NCBI GenBank assembly: GCA_024409145.1
Contig: JAKSUF010000006.1
Location: 1 to 16,999 of the forward strand
Length of the DNA: 16,999 nt
Source: an archaeon
GTDB lineage: Archaea > Methanobacteriota > Methanobacteria > Methanobacteriales > Methanobacteriaceae
Direction: 5' to 3'
In this document: positions 7,131 through 15,435 of the stretch, piece after piece
Layout: the number at the start of each line of letters is the position of its first letter
How positions within the stretch are numbered: the stretch's first letter is position 1
Translations under genes and position numbers: made by a program
Notes under the pieces: generated by a model
Databases searched by the model: none
The model's input: only the letters and a program-made list of their open reading frames with translations
Told to the model about the DNA's origin: nothing

Positions 7131-8216
7131 CTAGATATCACCTAATTTAAAATTTAAAGATCCACCACCATCTTTATTAATAGTTACATTACTACATTGA
7201 GGATTTAATTCTTTAAGTAAAGCATTACCACTTGAAGCATCCATAAATTGAGGTAAATAACCATTAATAACAACGGGATAAATAGTAATTTTTCCAGTAT
7301 CATTAACTAAATCAAGATTCAAGAAATATGCCCTATGAGTATCTGGATTAGATTGATCAAATATAAAGTTACCTAAATTATAAAAAATAGGTTTTCCATT
7401 ATACATCTCAATACCTTGAGTAACATGAGCATGAGCTCCAACCACCATATCAGCACCATATTTGATACACTCATGAGAAATCTTTTTTTGCATTTCATTA
7501 GGAGAACGACTATATTCATTACCATAATGGATAAATATAACTACACAACTTGAATTTTCTTTAGCCTTTTTAATCTGTTTTTTAGCTAAATCACTATCAT
7601 ATGCAGCATAACCTGGTTTATCAATACCTGCTTTAGGCATTACAGCATCAGAATACTCTGCAAAATTATCAGAATCCATATAATTTAATACAGTAATAGT
7701 CCTATCACCAACAGTAATTATTGCAGGTTTACTTGCTTCAGTAATATCTTTACCTGCACCAATTGGAATAATTCCAGAATCTTTTAAATTATTTAAACTA
7801 TCTTCCATACCTTCAATACCATAATCAAAAGCATGATTATTAGCTTGTGCAGCAATCACAATCTTATTAGCTTCAGCAAGCAAATGAGTATAAACTGGAT
7901 CTGCTTTAAGAGGAACATCTCCTTTTACAGGATTAACACTGGTAGTAACTGGATTTTCAAAGTTTACAATTAAAGCATCCGCAGATTTAGTTACATTCTT
8001 AACATACTTAAATGGACTTTCACCTGAAGATAAAACACTAGGCATTTTACGTCCAAACATCACATCACCAGTAATTGCAACAGAAACATCATCATTACCC
8101 AAATCTTTAGTAATGACCTTAACAGAATCATTATTTGAATAAGTAACAAAAACTGAAATAGCTAATAAAATAATTAAAATAGAAATAAGAAAAATTATTA
8201 CTTTATTTACTTTCAA
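7131..8216 (-). CDS. CapA-family (PGA_cap) membrane-anchored metallophosphatase-like protein
   Basis: This 361-residue protein has an N-terminal hydrophobic anchor (about 4-26) without a lipobox, so the catalytic domain should face outside. The metallophosphoesterase-type motifs of the CapA/PGA_cap family are present in order: AITGDVMFGR (47-56), VNFENPVT (84-91), AQANNHAFDYG (123-133), VIFIHYGNEY (H230), and VVGAHAHVTQG (H262, H264) followed by YNLGNFIFDQ. The family is named after the poly-gamma-glutamate capsule protein CapA. No capB or capC is adjacent, so a polymer substrate is not established, and a role in the cell envelope is only inference. The start is TTG, supported by GGAGG (8228-8224) with 7-nt spacing, the best ribosome-binding site in this part of the window. 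A hairpin sits immediately after the stop. Confidence 0.87.
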   Translation of the reverse strand: MKVNKVIIFLISILIILLAISVFVTYSNNDSVKVITKDLGNDDVSVAITGDVMFGRKMPSVLSSGESPFKYVKNVTKSADALIVNFENPVTTSVNPVKGDVPLKADPVYTHLLAEANKIVIAAQANNHAFDYGIEGMEDSLNNLKDSGIIPIGAGKDITEASKPAIITVGDRTITVLNYMDSDNFAEYSDAVMPKAGIDKPGYAAYDSDLAKKQIKKAKENSSCVVIFIHYGNEYSRSPNEMQKKISHECIKYGADMVVGAHAHVTQGIEMYNGKPIFYNLGNFIFDQSNPDTHRAYFLNLDLVNDTGKITIYPVVINGYLPQFMDASSGNALLKELNPQCSNVTINKDGGGSLNFKLGDI

Positions 8217-8358
8217 ACTAAAACCTCCACAAATACTAAATAAAAAGATATTAACTAAAAAAATTAAGAATTAATACTTAAAAATCAATAGTTAAAAATC
8301 CTTGATTGAAAATTAAAAAAGTTATTTAATTAAAATTTAAACATTACTAATTATAAAT

Positions 8359-11322
8359 TTAATCATCTAAATTAAAAACTGAATCTGATCCTTTACTTTC
8401 AAAATCATAAACTTTAGTTTCATCAAACCGATCCGCACTAATTGTAATAGTTTTAGGCTTATTCTTAGATTTATTCACCTTAGTTTTAACTTTAGGTTTA
8501 GATTTATGATTTATACCCTCACCATATTCATCTTCTTCAATATCACTTAATATATCAGAATATATTTCATCCTCACCTTCCTCAGATTTATCATTTAAAT
8601 CAATGACAGATTCATAGTCATAACCTCTAGCACCTTTTCTAAGAGAAGGACTACTTTGTTTAGATTTTGATAAAGATTTAGGTCCATTAACAGGTTCAAC
8701 ATAATCATCTAAAAGAGATTCATAACCCCCATCTCCAAATACTCCATCATCAAAGAAATCATTAGTAAAATCTTGATATTCTTCAACATCAATATCAGGT
8801 TTAGATTTAACCTTATTTTTAGAATTTTTAAGTTTTGTTTGCTTATCTTTAATTTTTGTCTGATTATTTTTAGTTTTATTAGAAGAATCTTTAAAAGATT
8901 TATCATATTGAGATGATTCTTTTTTGTTCATATCTAAATCATCATCAAAATCAAAATCAAAAGATTTTCTAAATTTAGAATTATTTGGTTGAGTATTTGA
9001 ATCATAGCTATAATTTTTAGAATTATGAGAATCATTAGATTCATCATAACCATCATTTAAATCATAATAATTCTGATTAACAAATTCATCATAATCATCA
9101 TCTTTAGATTCTTTATAATCATAATCTACTGAATCATCAGAATCATAATTATTATAATCATAGTTAGAATCATAATCAACTAAGTTAGAGTCTTTAGATT
9201 TTTTAGAGAACAATGACTTTAATTTAGATAAAGATAAAAATGGCTTTTTAGAAGTTCTTTCTTCAATAAACTCACCATCTGACAAATTATCCAAATCAGA
9301 GTAGCCATATTCCGAAGTATCATATTCATCATTTTTAGATTTATAATAGTTAGACTCAGAAATATTTTCGAAATCATCAAACTCATCCAAATATTCTTCA
9401 AAATTATGCTGATTTGAATTTATATCCTCATAATCACCCCCAAGATCTGAATCAATCAATGCTTCATTAAAATCATTGTTAGAAGACATATCTTTAGAAT
9501 TTAACTCCTCAGAACCTAAATCATCACAATCCAAATTAGCAAACGAATCTTCATACTTTTCTTTAGCCTTATTAAACATATTGATTTTACCAAAGACAGA
9601 TTTACCTCTAGTAGCCTCTTCCCCTCCTTCTTCATTAAAATCATCTAAAGTAGATTCTCGAGGTGAATCAAAAGCAGATGAAGACAAATCAACATTAGAA
9701 ATTACATTTTTACCATTACGTTTATCCTTTTTATATTTATACGGATTAATAAAAGAACCATCTGAAGAAAATTCTGCATTTTCATTAGAAGACTTAAATT
9801 TATTTGATCCTAAAGTATGTAAATCCAAATCTAAATCCAAATCAAATAAATCATTATTGACTAAATTCAATGTTAAAACTAATGGAGCTAAAACAAATAT
9901 AACTGCAATTATGGAATCAATGAATAAAGTCCTACTATCACCATATAATATTAACTCATATAATCCAAAAATAATTAAGACAATAAGAATAATTGGACTT
10001 ATATATTTAATGAAGAATATCCAAAATGTATCTACTTTAATAGAAGTCCCTTCATTAATAGTTTCTACTAACCTATCTGCACCATAAACCCAAGCAATAA
10101 CGACTAACTCAAGCAAAACAGCTAATAAAATAGCAAATTTCATTAAAAATTCTAAAACAACACTTATAAGATAATATCCCATACCTGTTGCAAAGACTAA
10201 AGAAGTAAAGATACCAATAATACAAATATATCTAAGAGCTCTTGAACGAGAAAAGTTAAATTTCTCAACAATAGATGAGACAAAAGGCTCAATAATTGCA
10301 ACGGCACTTGTTAAACCTAACAAGAATAGAAGGAAATAAACTAAAAAAGCAACCACATTTCCAAAAACACCCATTGTATTAAATACCATTGGAATAATTA
10401 CAAAAATCAAATTAAATCCAGTAATTTGAATTGAATTAATTGCAGAAGAATTTTCAGTAAGTAAAGCACCTAAAAGACCAAATACAATTAATGAGAACAA
10501 AATTTGAAATATAAAACTAACTAAAGCTATAATCCATGCATTATCCACTAATCTAAGTTTACCTTCATAATCATCATCAAAATAACTTGTAAAAGAACTA
10601 GCTACTCCCTGACCAACTAAAAGAACAAACAAAACTTGAGTAAATGCTGCAATCCAAACATGATAATTAAGAATAGAAGACCAATTTGGACTGATAATTA
10701 ATGCCATACCCAATTTTGCACCATTTAAAGGTAAAACAAAAAGAAAAATAGCTACAAATAAACCAATAATTATAGGAACAAAAATTAAATTGATTCTAGC
10801 TACTCCTTTTTTAATCCCTTTTTTAGATATGAAATAAATTAATATCCAAATAGCAAGGATTGCAATAGCAATCGGAACTATAAGATAAGTTAAAGAATAT
10901 AAATTAGAGCCTGAATGTAATAATGTATTGTTAAAGAAAATTCCAGGATTATGGCCCCAACCTTTAAATAAACTTAATATAACATAAACAAGGTCCCATC
11001 CCATAACACAAATATATATTGCAAGGATTAAAAACACTACAAAAATTGTAAACCAACCTAAGTATTCAAATTCATGTTTAATATTAAACAAAAGTTTAGA
11101 CAGACTTGACTTGAATTTGACCCCTGCACCGAATTCCAATATCAAAAATGGAATCCCAATAATTACAGTAGCAATTATATACGGAATAAAAAATGCTCCA
11201 CCACCATTTTCATAAACTAAAAATGAAAATTGAGTTAAGCTAGTTAAACCTAAAACTGCACCAATCATAGATATTAAAAATACATTTGAATTTTTCCATG
11301 TTTTAGTAGATTGATTATCCAT
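8359..11322 (-). CDS. Divergent NSS/SNF-family membrane protein with ~500-residue acidic cytoplasmic tail
   Basis: The protein has 987 residues, roughly twice the family norm. Residues 1-488 form 12 predicted membrane segments of the NSS (LeuT) fold, clearly paralogous to the next gene upstream (shared ENGGGAFFIPYI and ICVMGWDLVY patterns). Aligned by eye to LeuT, several key residues are replaced: N27 by S28, R30 by Q31, T254 by V233, N286 by S269 and the gate D404 by L390. The Na2-site pair T/S in LGLTSAVA remains. Residues 489-987 are an Asp/Ser/Asn/Glu/Tyr/Lys-rich tail, starting with a (DL)4 run and holding short basic-amphipathic pieces (574-581, 692-708). With 12 segments the tail is cytoplasmic. 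A sensor, scaffold or regulator seems likelier than a sodium symporter, but this is inference. AGAGGT (11333-11328) fits the ATG at 11322 better than the GTG at 11325. Confidence 0.85.
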   Translation of the reverse strand: MDNQSTKTWKNSNVFLISMIGAVLGLTSLTQFSFLVYENGGGAFFIPYIIATVIIGIPFLILEFGAGVKFKSSLSKLLFNIKHEFEYLGWFTIFVVFLILAIYICVMGWDLVYVILSLFKGWGHNPGIFFNNTLLHSGSNLYSLTYLIVPIAIAILAIWILIYFISKKGIKKGVARINLIFVPIIIGLFVAIFLFVLPLNGAKLGMALIISPNWSSILNYHVWIAAFTQVLFVLLVGQGVASSFTSYFDDDYEGKLRLVDNAWIIALVSFIFQILFSLIVFGLLGALLTENSSAINSIQITGFNLIFVIIPMVFNTMGVFGNVVAFLVYFLLFLLGLTSAVAIIEPFVSSIVEKFNFSRSRALRYICIIGIFTSLVFATGMGYYLISVVLEFLMKFAILLAVLLELVVIAWVYGADRLVETINEGTSIKVDTFWIFFIKYISPIILIVLIIFGLYELILYGDSRTLFIDSIIAVIFVLAPLVLTLNLVNNDLFDLDLDLDLHTLGSNKFKSSNENAEFSSDGSFINPYKYKKDKRNGKNVISNVDLSSSAFDSPRESTLDDFNEEGGEEATRGKSVFGKINMFNKAKEKYEDSFANLDCDDLGSEELNSKDMSSNNDFNEALIDSDLGGDYEDINSNQHNFEEYLDEFDDFENISESNYYKSKNDEYDTSEYGYSDLDNLSDGEFIEERTSKKPFLSLSKLKSLFSKKSKDSNLVDYDSNYDYNNYDSDDSVDYDYKESKDDDYDEFVNQNYYDLNDGYDESNDSHNSKNYSYDSNTQPNNSKFRKSFDFDFDDDLDMNKKESSQYDKSFKDSSNKTKNNQTKIKDKQTKLKNSKNKVKSKPDIDVEEYQDFTNDFFDDGVFGDGGYESLLDDYVEPVNGPKSLSKSKQSSPSLRKGARGYDYESVIDLNDKSEEGEDEIYSDILSDIEEDEYGEGINHKSKPKVKTKVNKSKNKPKTITISADRFDETKVYDFESKGSDSVFNLDD

Positions 11323-11398
11323 CACATACCTCTTTAACTTATTTTAGAAAGCCTATCAAACTCTCATCATTAACATTATAATAATTAATATTATTAAG

Positions 11399-11415
11399 TT
11401 ATATTTTTATTCTTT
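11399..11415 (-). promoter_or_regulatory. Candidate BRE/TATA promoter of the tailed NSS gene
   Basis: On the minus strand, AAAGAAT is followed by AAAAATATAA (11408-11399), a purine-rich BRE and TATA-like box. The expected RNA start is near 11378, giving a leader of about 55 nt. It supports separate transcription from the upstream NSS paralogue. Confidence 0.4.
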
Positions 11416-11458
11416 AATAAATCTATTTTTAATATTATCCTAGAGCTTATGAAAAGAA

Positions 11459-11572
11459 ATAAAAAAATAAAAAAAATAAAGAAAATAAAAAAAATAAAGA
11501 AGATAAAAAAAGCCCATAAAATTTTACAGACCCAAAAAAGAAAAAATAAAGATATGAGAAATATCCTATCTT
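11459..11572 (-). terminator. Terminator region of the canonical NSS gene
   Basis: On the minus strand, a small hairpin (AAGATA...TATCTT, with an inner GATAT-TTCTC-ATATC stem, 11572-11548) leads into T-rich blocks. A second, longer U-rich zone at 11512-11459 is built of T8 blocks with an A every 9 nt. The double arrangement should stop read-through into the tailed NSS gene. Confidence 0.55.
11468..11512. repeat. 9-bp periodic A-tract (TAAAAAAAA-like units)
   Basis: On the plus strand, single T residues fall at 11468, 11477, 11486, 11495 and 11504, exactly 9 bp apart, with A (and occasional G) between. The units alternate between pure A and an AAAGAA form. It doubles as the U-tract of the terminator on the minus strand. 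Confidence 0.6.
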
Positions 11573-11596
11573 AATATAATAAAATAGACATATAAC

Positions 11597-13087
11597 CTAT
11601 ATATCATCTAAAACTTCATAATATTCTTTATTTTTAGCAGGTAATTTAGTAAATATAATTGGTACAATAATAAGAATAATACCTAATACTAACATAATCA
11701 TTTGACTAGTAAAGTCTGCTTGTAAAATAGTATTTTTAATACCACTTAACCAGAACACTAAAATACAAAGAGGAAGTGCAAATTTAATAACAATTTTCCA
11801 AGTTTTACCTAATTTTATAGTGGAATATTCATTCATAGTTTCAATAAGTTTATCGAAATTATAAATCCAACCATAAATAATACATTCAATGACAATAGTA
11901 AGTAATAACGCAAAGTTATTCAAGAATGAATCAAAGATACCTAAGAAGAAACTTCCTGCTTGAGTTGTAAACAATAAAGATACAACAAATCCCACAATAC
12001 AAATATAAGTAGCTGCATTTTTTCTTTTGATTCCAAATTTCTCAGTAATTGCTGCAGATATAGGTTCTACAAGTGCAATAGCAGAAGTTATTCCTGCAAA
12101 TAAAATACAACCAAAGAATAAAGGACCAATAATTAAAGACCAAAAACCCATTAAGTTAAATACTTGAGGGAAAACAACAAATGCAAGTCCAGTACCATCA
12201 GTAATTAACTCATTAAAAGCAACCCCTGAAGATAATGCCATAAATCCTAAAATAGAAAATACTCCAAAAGAGTTGAAAATCTCGAAAGTAGAATTTGAGA
12301 CTACTACTGTTAATGCACTATCTACTAATTTAGAACCTTTAGGAAGATAACTTGCATAAGTAATCGCAATTGCCATACCTAAACTAAGTGAAAATACAAT
12401 TTGACCAAAAGCTGCAAGCCAAACATCGAAATCTGCAAGAGCCCCCCAATCCGGAGTAAATATCTGACTGTAACCTATTGAAGCACCAGGTAAAGTAAGT
12501 GAGAAAATAACAATCACTACAACCATTACACAAAGTAATGGAATTAAAATTTTACTTACTTTCTCAATACCAGAATTAAGATGATTTCTAGTAATTGCAA
12601 GAATAACACCCCAAACAACAAGTACAGAAATAACAACCCACGGAACAAATTGTAAGAACCCATCAATACTTCCAGAAGCTTGTAAAACATTTGAAGCAAA
12701 GAAAGTATTTGGATCTGCACCCCAGGCTTTAGTGAAACTCAAAACAAAGTAAATTAAATCCCAACCAATAACACAAACATAATAAGTCAGAATAAAGAAA
12801 ATAATAAGCAAAATAAGCCAACCAATGGATTCTAACTTATTATTAATAGAATATAAAATTTTACTAACAGATGCTCTAAATCTATAACCTAAAGCATATT
12901 CTACCATAACAAATGAAATTCCTAAAAGAAATAGTGCCACAATATATGGAATCATGAAAGATCCACCACCATTAGAATATAAAACATTTGGGAATCTCCA
13001 AATATTTCCTAAACCAACAGCAGAACCAATCATAGCCATCATGAAACCAAATGTACTATTCCATTCAGATCTATTTTTTTCAGCCAT
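11597..13087 (-). CDS. Sodium-dependent transporter, NSS/SNF family (canonical)
   Basis: This protein of 496 residues with about 12 membrane segments should carry an amino acid or similar solute inward with Na+. It keeps the family signature GSAVGLGNIWRFP (21-33), including the Na1 ligand N28 (LeuT N27) and gate arginine R31 (LeuT R30). NGGGSFMIPY begins TM2, FSLSLGM lies in TM6 and AGITSA (Na2 site) in TM8, and the FDSFLNNFALLL of TM10 keeps the gate aspartate. The substrate cannot be told from sequence. The frame opens at 13120, but GGTG with 5-nt spacing points to the ATG at 13087, and a TATA-like stretch at about 13142-13154 would place the RNA start close to or inside the longer version. 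It stands directly upstream of a divergent paralogue that lost these residues, indicating tandem duplication. Confidence 0.92.
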   Translation of the reverse strand: MAEKNRSEWNSTFGFMMAMIGSAVGLGNIWRFPNVLYSNGGGSFMIPYIVALFLLGISFVMVEYALGYRFRASVSKILYSINNKLESIGWLILLIIFFILTYYVCVIGWDLIYFVLSFTKAWGADPNTFFASNVLQASGSIDGFLQFVPWVVISVLVVWGVILAITRNHLNSGIEKVSKILIPLLCVMVVVIVIFSLTLPGASIGYSQIFTPDWGALADFDVWLAAFGQIVFSLSLGMAIAITYASYLPKGSKLVDSALTVVVSNSTFEIFNSFGVFSILGFMALSSGVAFNELITDGTGLAFVVFPQVFNLMGFWSLIIGPLFFGCILFAGITSAIALVEPISAAITEKFGIKRKNAATYICIVGFVVSLLFTTQAGSFFLGIFDSFLNNFALLLTIVIECIIYGWIYNFDKLIETMNEYSTIKLGKTWKIVIKFALPLCILVFWLSGIKNTILQADFTSQMIMLVLGIILIIVPIIFTKLPAKNKEYYEVLDDI

Positions 13088-13166
13088 CAACACACCAAAC
13101 CTATAATAAATATTAAACATTCTATTAAGTACTCAATAAAATAAAATATTTTTAACAATATCAAAA

Positions 13167-13202
13167 TTAAAAATAAAGTTAAAAATAAAATTAAAAATAA
13201 TA
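13167..13202. repeat. 12-bp tandem repeat, three units
   Basis: TTAAAAATAAAG, TTAAAAATAAAA and TTAAAAATAATA lie end to end, 65-120 bp upstream of the NSS start codon and just upstream of its likely TATA box. It could be a regulator-binding array or plain slippage sequence. Confidence 0.55.
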
Positions 13203-13481
13203 GAATGAATGAATAATATAATAATTCTTATTTTCAATAAATAAATTCAAAAATAAAGAAAAAGTATTAAAAAATATTCTAAAAATGTGTAATTTAATAC
13301 ATTATTACTAAATAAGTAAAAAGAAATATAAAAACTTTACTAAATCTTTGTTGTGAATAAAATAATATTAAAAAAATAGAAGCAATAGTAAATACATAAA
13401 AAACACAGAATAAAAAGGCGAAAAATAAAAAAATGAACAATATTCCAATATTAATTCAAAACATATTATAAATTAAAATAA

Positions 13482-13516
13482 ACTAAAATAAAAAAAATAA
13501 AAAAAATAAAAAAATA
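13482..13516 (-). terminator. U-tract terminator after the NhaC-family gene
   Basis: Starting within 2 nt of the stop codon, the minus strand has T7, T8 and T8 blocks separated by single A residues (period about 9). The first bases, TAATTATTTTTT, match those after the HEPN-AP2 gene. There is no stable hairpin. Confidence 0.6.
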
Positions 13517-13517
13517 A

Positions 13518-15278
13518 TTATTTACTATTTACGATATCTTCAGACAAATCATCTTTAAATTCTTCATATGAAGGAACTTTCTCACCAATTACTTTAAGAC
13601 CTACATACATAAGTACAATTGCAATTACAAGAGAAATATACCATGGAATACCAAATCCAGCAGGAATATATCCAACAAAGATAGCAATAATTGCTACAAA
13701 TATAGCATAATAAATTTGAGTATTAACATGGGCAATGTGATTACATCCAGAACCCATAGAAGACATAATTGTAGTATCTGAAATTGGAGAACAATGGTCT
13801 CCGAAAATAGCACCAGTCAATACAGCACTGATAGTAGATACTAAGAACCCAAATTCAGGTTTTATGTTCCAAGCTAATGGAATTGCAAGAGGCATTAGGA
13901 TAGTCATAGTACCATATGCTGTACCAGTAGCAAATGAAATAACTGCACCCAATATAAAGATCAATGCTGGAACAGACCAATATGGAATAGATGAAGATAA
14001 CACAGTTACTAAATAATTTGCAGTACCAACATCACCAATTACAGAACCTAAAGACCAAGCAAGCAATAAGATAACTCCAGTGATAACAATAGTTTTCATA
14101 CCATCAACCCAAGTACTAATTGCTTCACCAAATGAATATATTTTCTCAGAGACTGCCATAACAATAGCTACTATAGAAGCGAGAAGAGCAGCTTGGAACA
14201 ATGCGATAGAAGCATCTGAAGCAGATAATGCTTCAAAAATACCATCAAAAGATAAAGGCGCTGTTTTCATTAAAGTAATAAGTGCTTGATCAGTACCATC
14301 TAAAATAGAAGTGTATCCACTCCAATAGAATGCAATAAGTGCACTTACAATTAATGTCCCAATTGGAATAATTGCATTCCAAACAGTTAATTTTGCAGTA
14401 GGTTCAGGCTCAACTTCATCAAAACCAACAAGTCCAACTTCATCAACAATAGGTTCATCATCTTTTCTCTTACGAGCTCTGATTTCCGCCTTTTTCATAG
14501 GTCCAAATTCATATAAAGTAATAGCAGATATAACAATAAAGATTAAAATGAATATGTTATAAAACCTAAAGGGAATAGTTTGCAAGAATACTCCAAAAGA
14601 ACCCATTGCAGTATAACCAATTTGTTTTAACCCATCTTGAATTAAACTTAATTCTAAACCAATCCAAGTAGAAATAATCATAATACCTGCAATTGGTGCT
14701 GCAGTTGCATCAACAATAAAAGCTAATTTTTCTCTAGAGATATGAAGTTCATCCATAACAGGCCTCATAATAGGACCTACAATTAATGAATTAGCATAAT
14801 CATCAAAGAAAACACAAATACCTAAAATCCAAGTAATAAGTTGAGCAGACCTAGGAGTTTTAGCTCTTTTAGATAAAGATGTAGCTAATGCTTTAGCACC
14901 ACCCATCTTAGATACTAATTGAATTACACCACCAATAAGCAAACATTGTAAAATAATACCGGCATTCCATGGATCAGACATACTTCCCAAAACATGAGAA
15001 CATAAACTTAAGAATGCATTAATTATAGTTTCAAAAATATTCGCATTTTGAATACAAATCATAAATTCTCCAACAAAAACACCTATAAAAAGAGATAGAA
15101 TAGTTTCTTTAGTGACAAATGCAAGTATAATAGCCACTAATGGAGGGAGAATAGACAGTATACCAAAACGAACAGAATTATCTTCAGTTAATGGCTTTTG
15201 AAGTACCAATAAAGATAAAACAAAAAGCGCAATTAATGAAATAGCAACAATCAAACCAGCTTTTATATTACGATTCAT
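13518..15278 (-). CDS. nhaC: Na+/H+ antiporter, NhaC family
   Basis: This integral membrane protein of 586 residues has about a dozen or more hydrophobic segments. Family hallmarks are FFDDYANSLIVGPIMRPV (157-174) followed by the amphipathic SREKLAFIVDATAAPIAG, and GDHCSPISDTTIMSS near residue 492, followed by the GCNHIAHVNTQ segment. The Asp/His pairs in these motifs are the likely ion-binding residues. A charged hydrophilic loop (RARKRKDDEP and an acidic run) divides the two halves. The protein would exchange internal Na+ for external H+, or the reverse, tying pH to the methanogen sodium cycle. Malate/lactate exchangers (MleN) are close relatives, so the substrate is not certain. The frame opens at a TTG at 15290, but GGGTG (15288-15284) with 5-nt spacing selects the ATG at 15278. 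The gene lies between ftsY and the NSS genes and is probably monocistronic. Confidence 0.88.
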   Translation of the reverse strand: MNRNIKAGLIVAISLIALFVLSLLVLQKPLTEDNSVRFGILSILPPLVAIILAFVTKETILSLFIGVFVGEFMICIQNANIFETIINAFLSLCSHVLGSMSDPWNAGIILQCLLIGGVIQLVSKMGGAKALATSLSKRAKTPRSAQLITWILGICVFFDDYANSLIVGPIMRPVMDELHISREKLAFIVDATAAPIAGIMIISTWIGLELSLIQDGLKQIGYTAMGSFGVFLQTIPFRFYNIFILIFIVISAITLYEFGPMKKAEIRARKRKDDEPIVDEVGLVGFDEVEPEPTAKLTVWNAIIPIGTLIVSALIAFYWSGYTSILDGTDQALITLMKTAPLSFDGIFEALSASDASIALFQAALLASIVAIVMAVSEKIYSFGEAISTWVDGMKTIVITGVILLLAWSLGSVIGDVGTANYLVTVLSSSIPYWSVPALIFILGAVISFATGTAYGTMTILMPLAIPLAWNIKPEFGFLVSTISAVLTGAIFGDHCSPISDTTIMSSMGSGCNHIAHVNTQIYYAIFVAIIAIFVGYIPAGFGIPWYISLVIAIVLMYVGLKVIGEKVPSYEEFKDDLSEDIVNSK

Positions 15279-15435
15279 ATATACACCCAATTTAATTAAT
15301 AATTTAAAAATTACAACATCAAATAGTTAATAAATGTTATTAATTAATAAAATAATAAATTATTAAATTAATAATAAAAATATCAGATTATTAATTTAAA
15401 ATAATAGAATAAAAATTATAAATGACACTAATTTA

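Larger units (their letters stand above)
13088..13517. other. Intergenic region between the nhaC-like and canonical NSS genes
   Basis: About 430 bp, extremely A+T-rich, with no credible gene. It holds the U-tract terminator of the upstream antiporter gene (13516-13482), a 12-bp tandem repeat (13167-13202), and a TATA-like minus-strand stretch AAAAATATTTTAT (about 13154-13142) for the NSS gene. The middle (13220-13470) shows nothing I can name. Confidence 0.5.

Noticed and set aside
7131..8216. Poly-gamma-glutamate capsule locus
   Set aside because: The CapA fold is clear, but capB, capC and capE are absent around it, so a capsule locus cannot be claimed.
8709..9401. Two minus-strand frames of 60-65 codons inside the tail of the NSS gene
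   Set aside because: Out-of-frame readings of A/T-rich repeats (runs of Ile/Leu/Lys or Met) with no ribosome-binding site. The main frame is unbroken, so there is no sign of a frameshift.
9476..10087. 203-codon plus-strand open frame opposite the tailed NSS gene
   Set aside because: It mirrors the low-complexity Asp/Ser codons of the minus-strand gene, has no ribosome-binding site or promoter, and its translation is Ser/Lys-rich without a recognisable domain.
14080..14289. Antisense 69-codon frame in the NhaC gene, and a similar one in ftsY (15584-15799)
   Set aside because: Both are opposite conserved coding sequence with regular codon use on the minus strand. No promoter or ribosome-binding site is visible.
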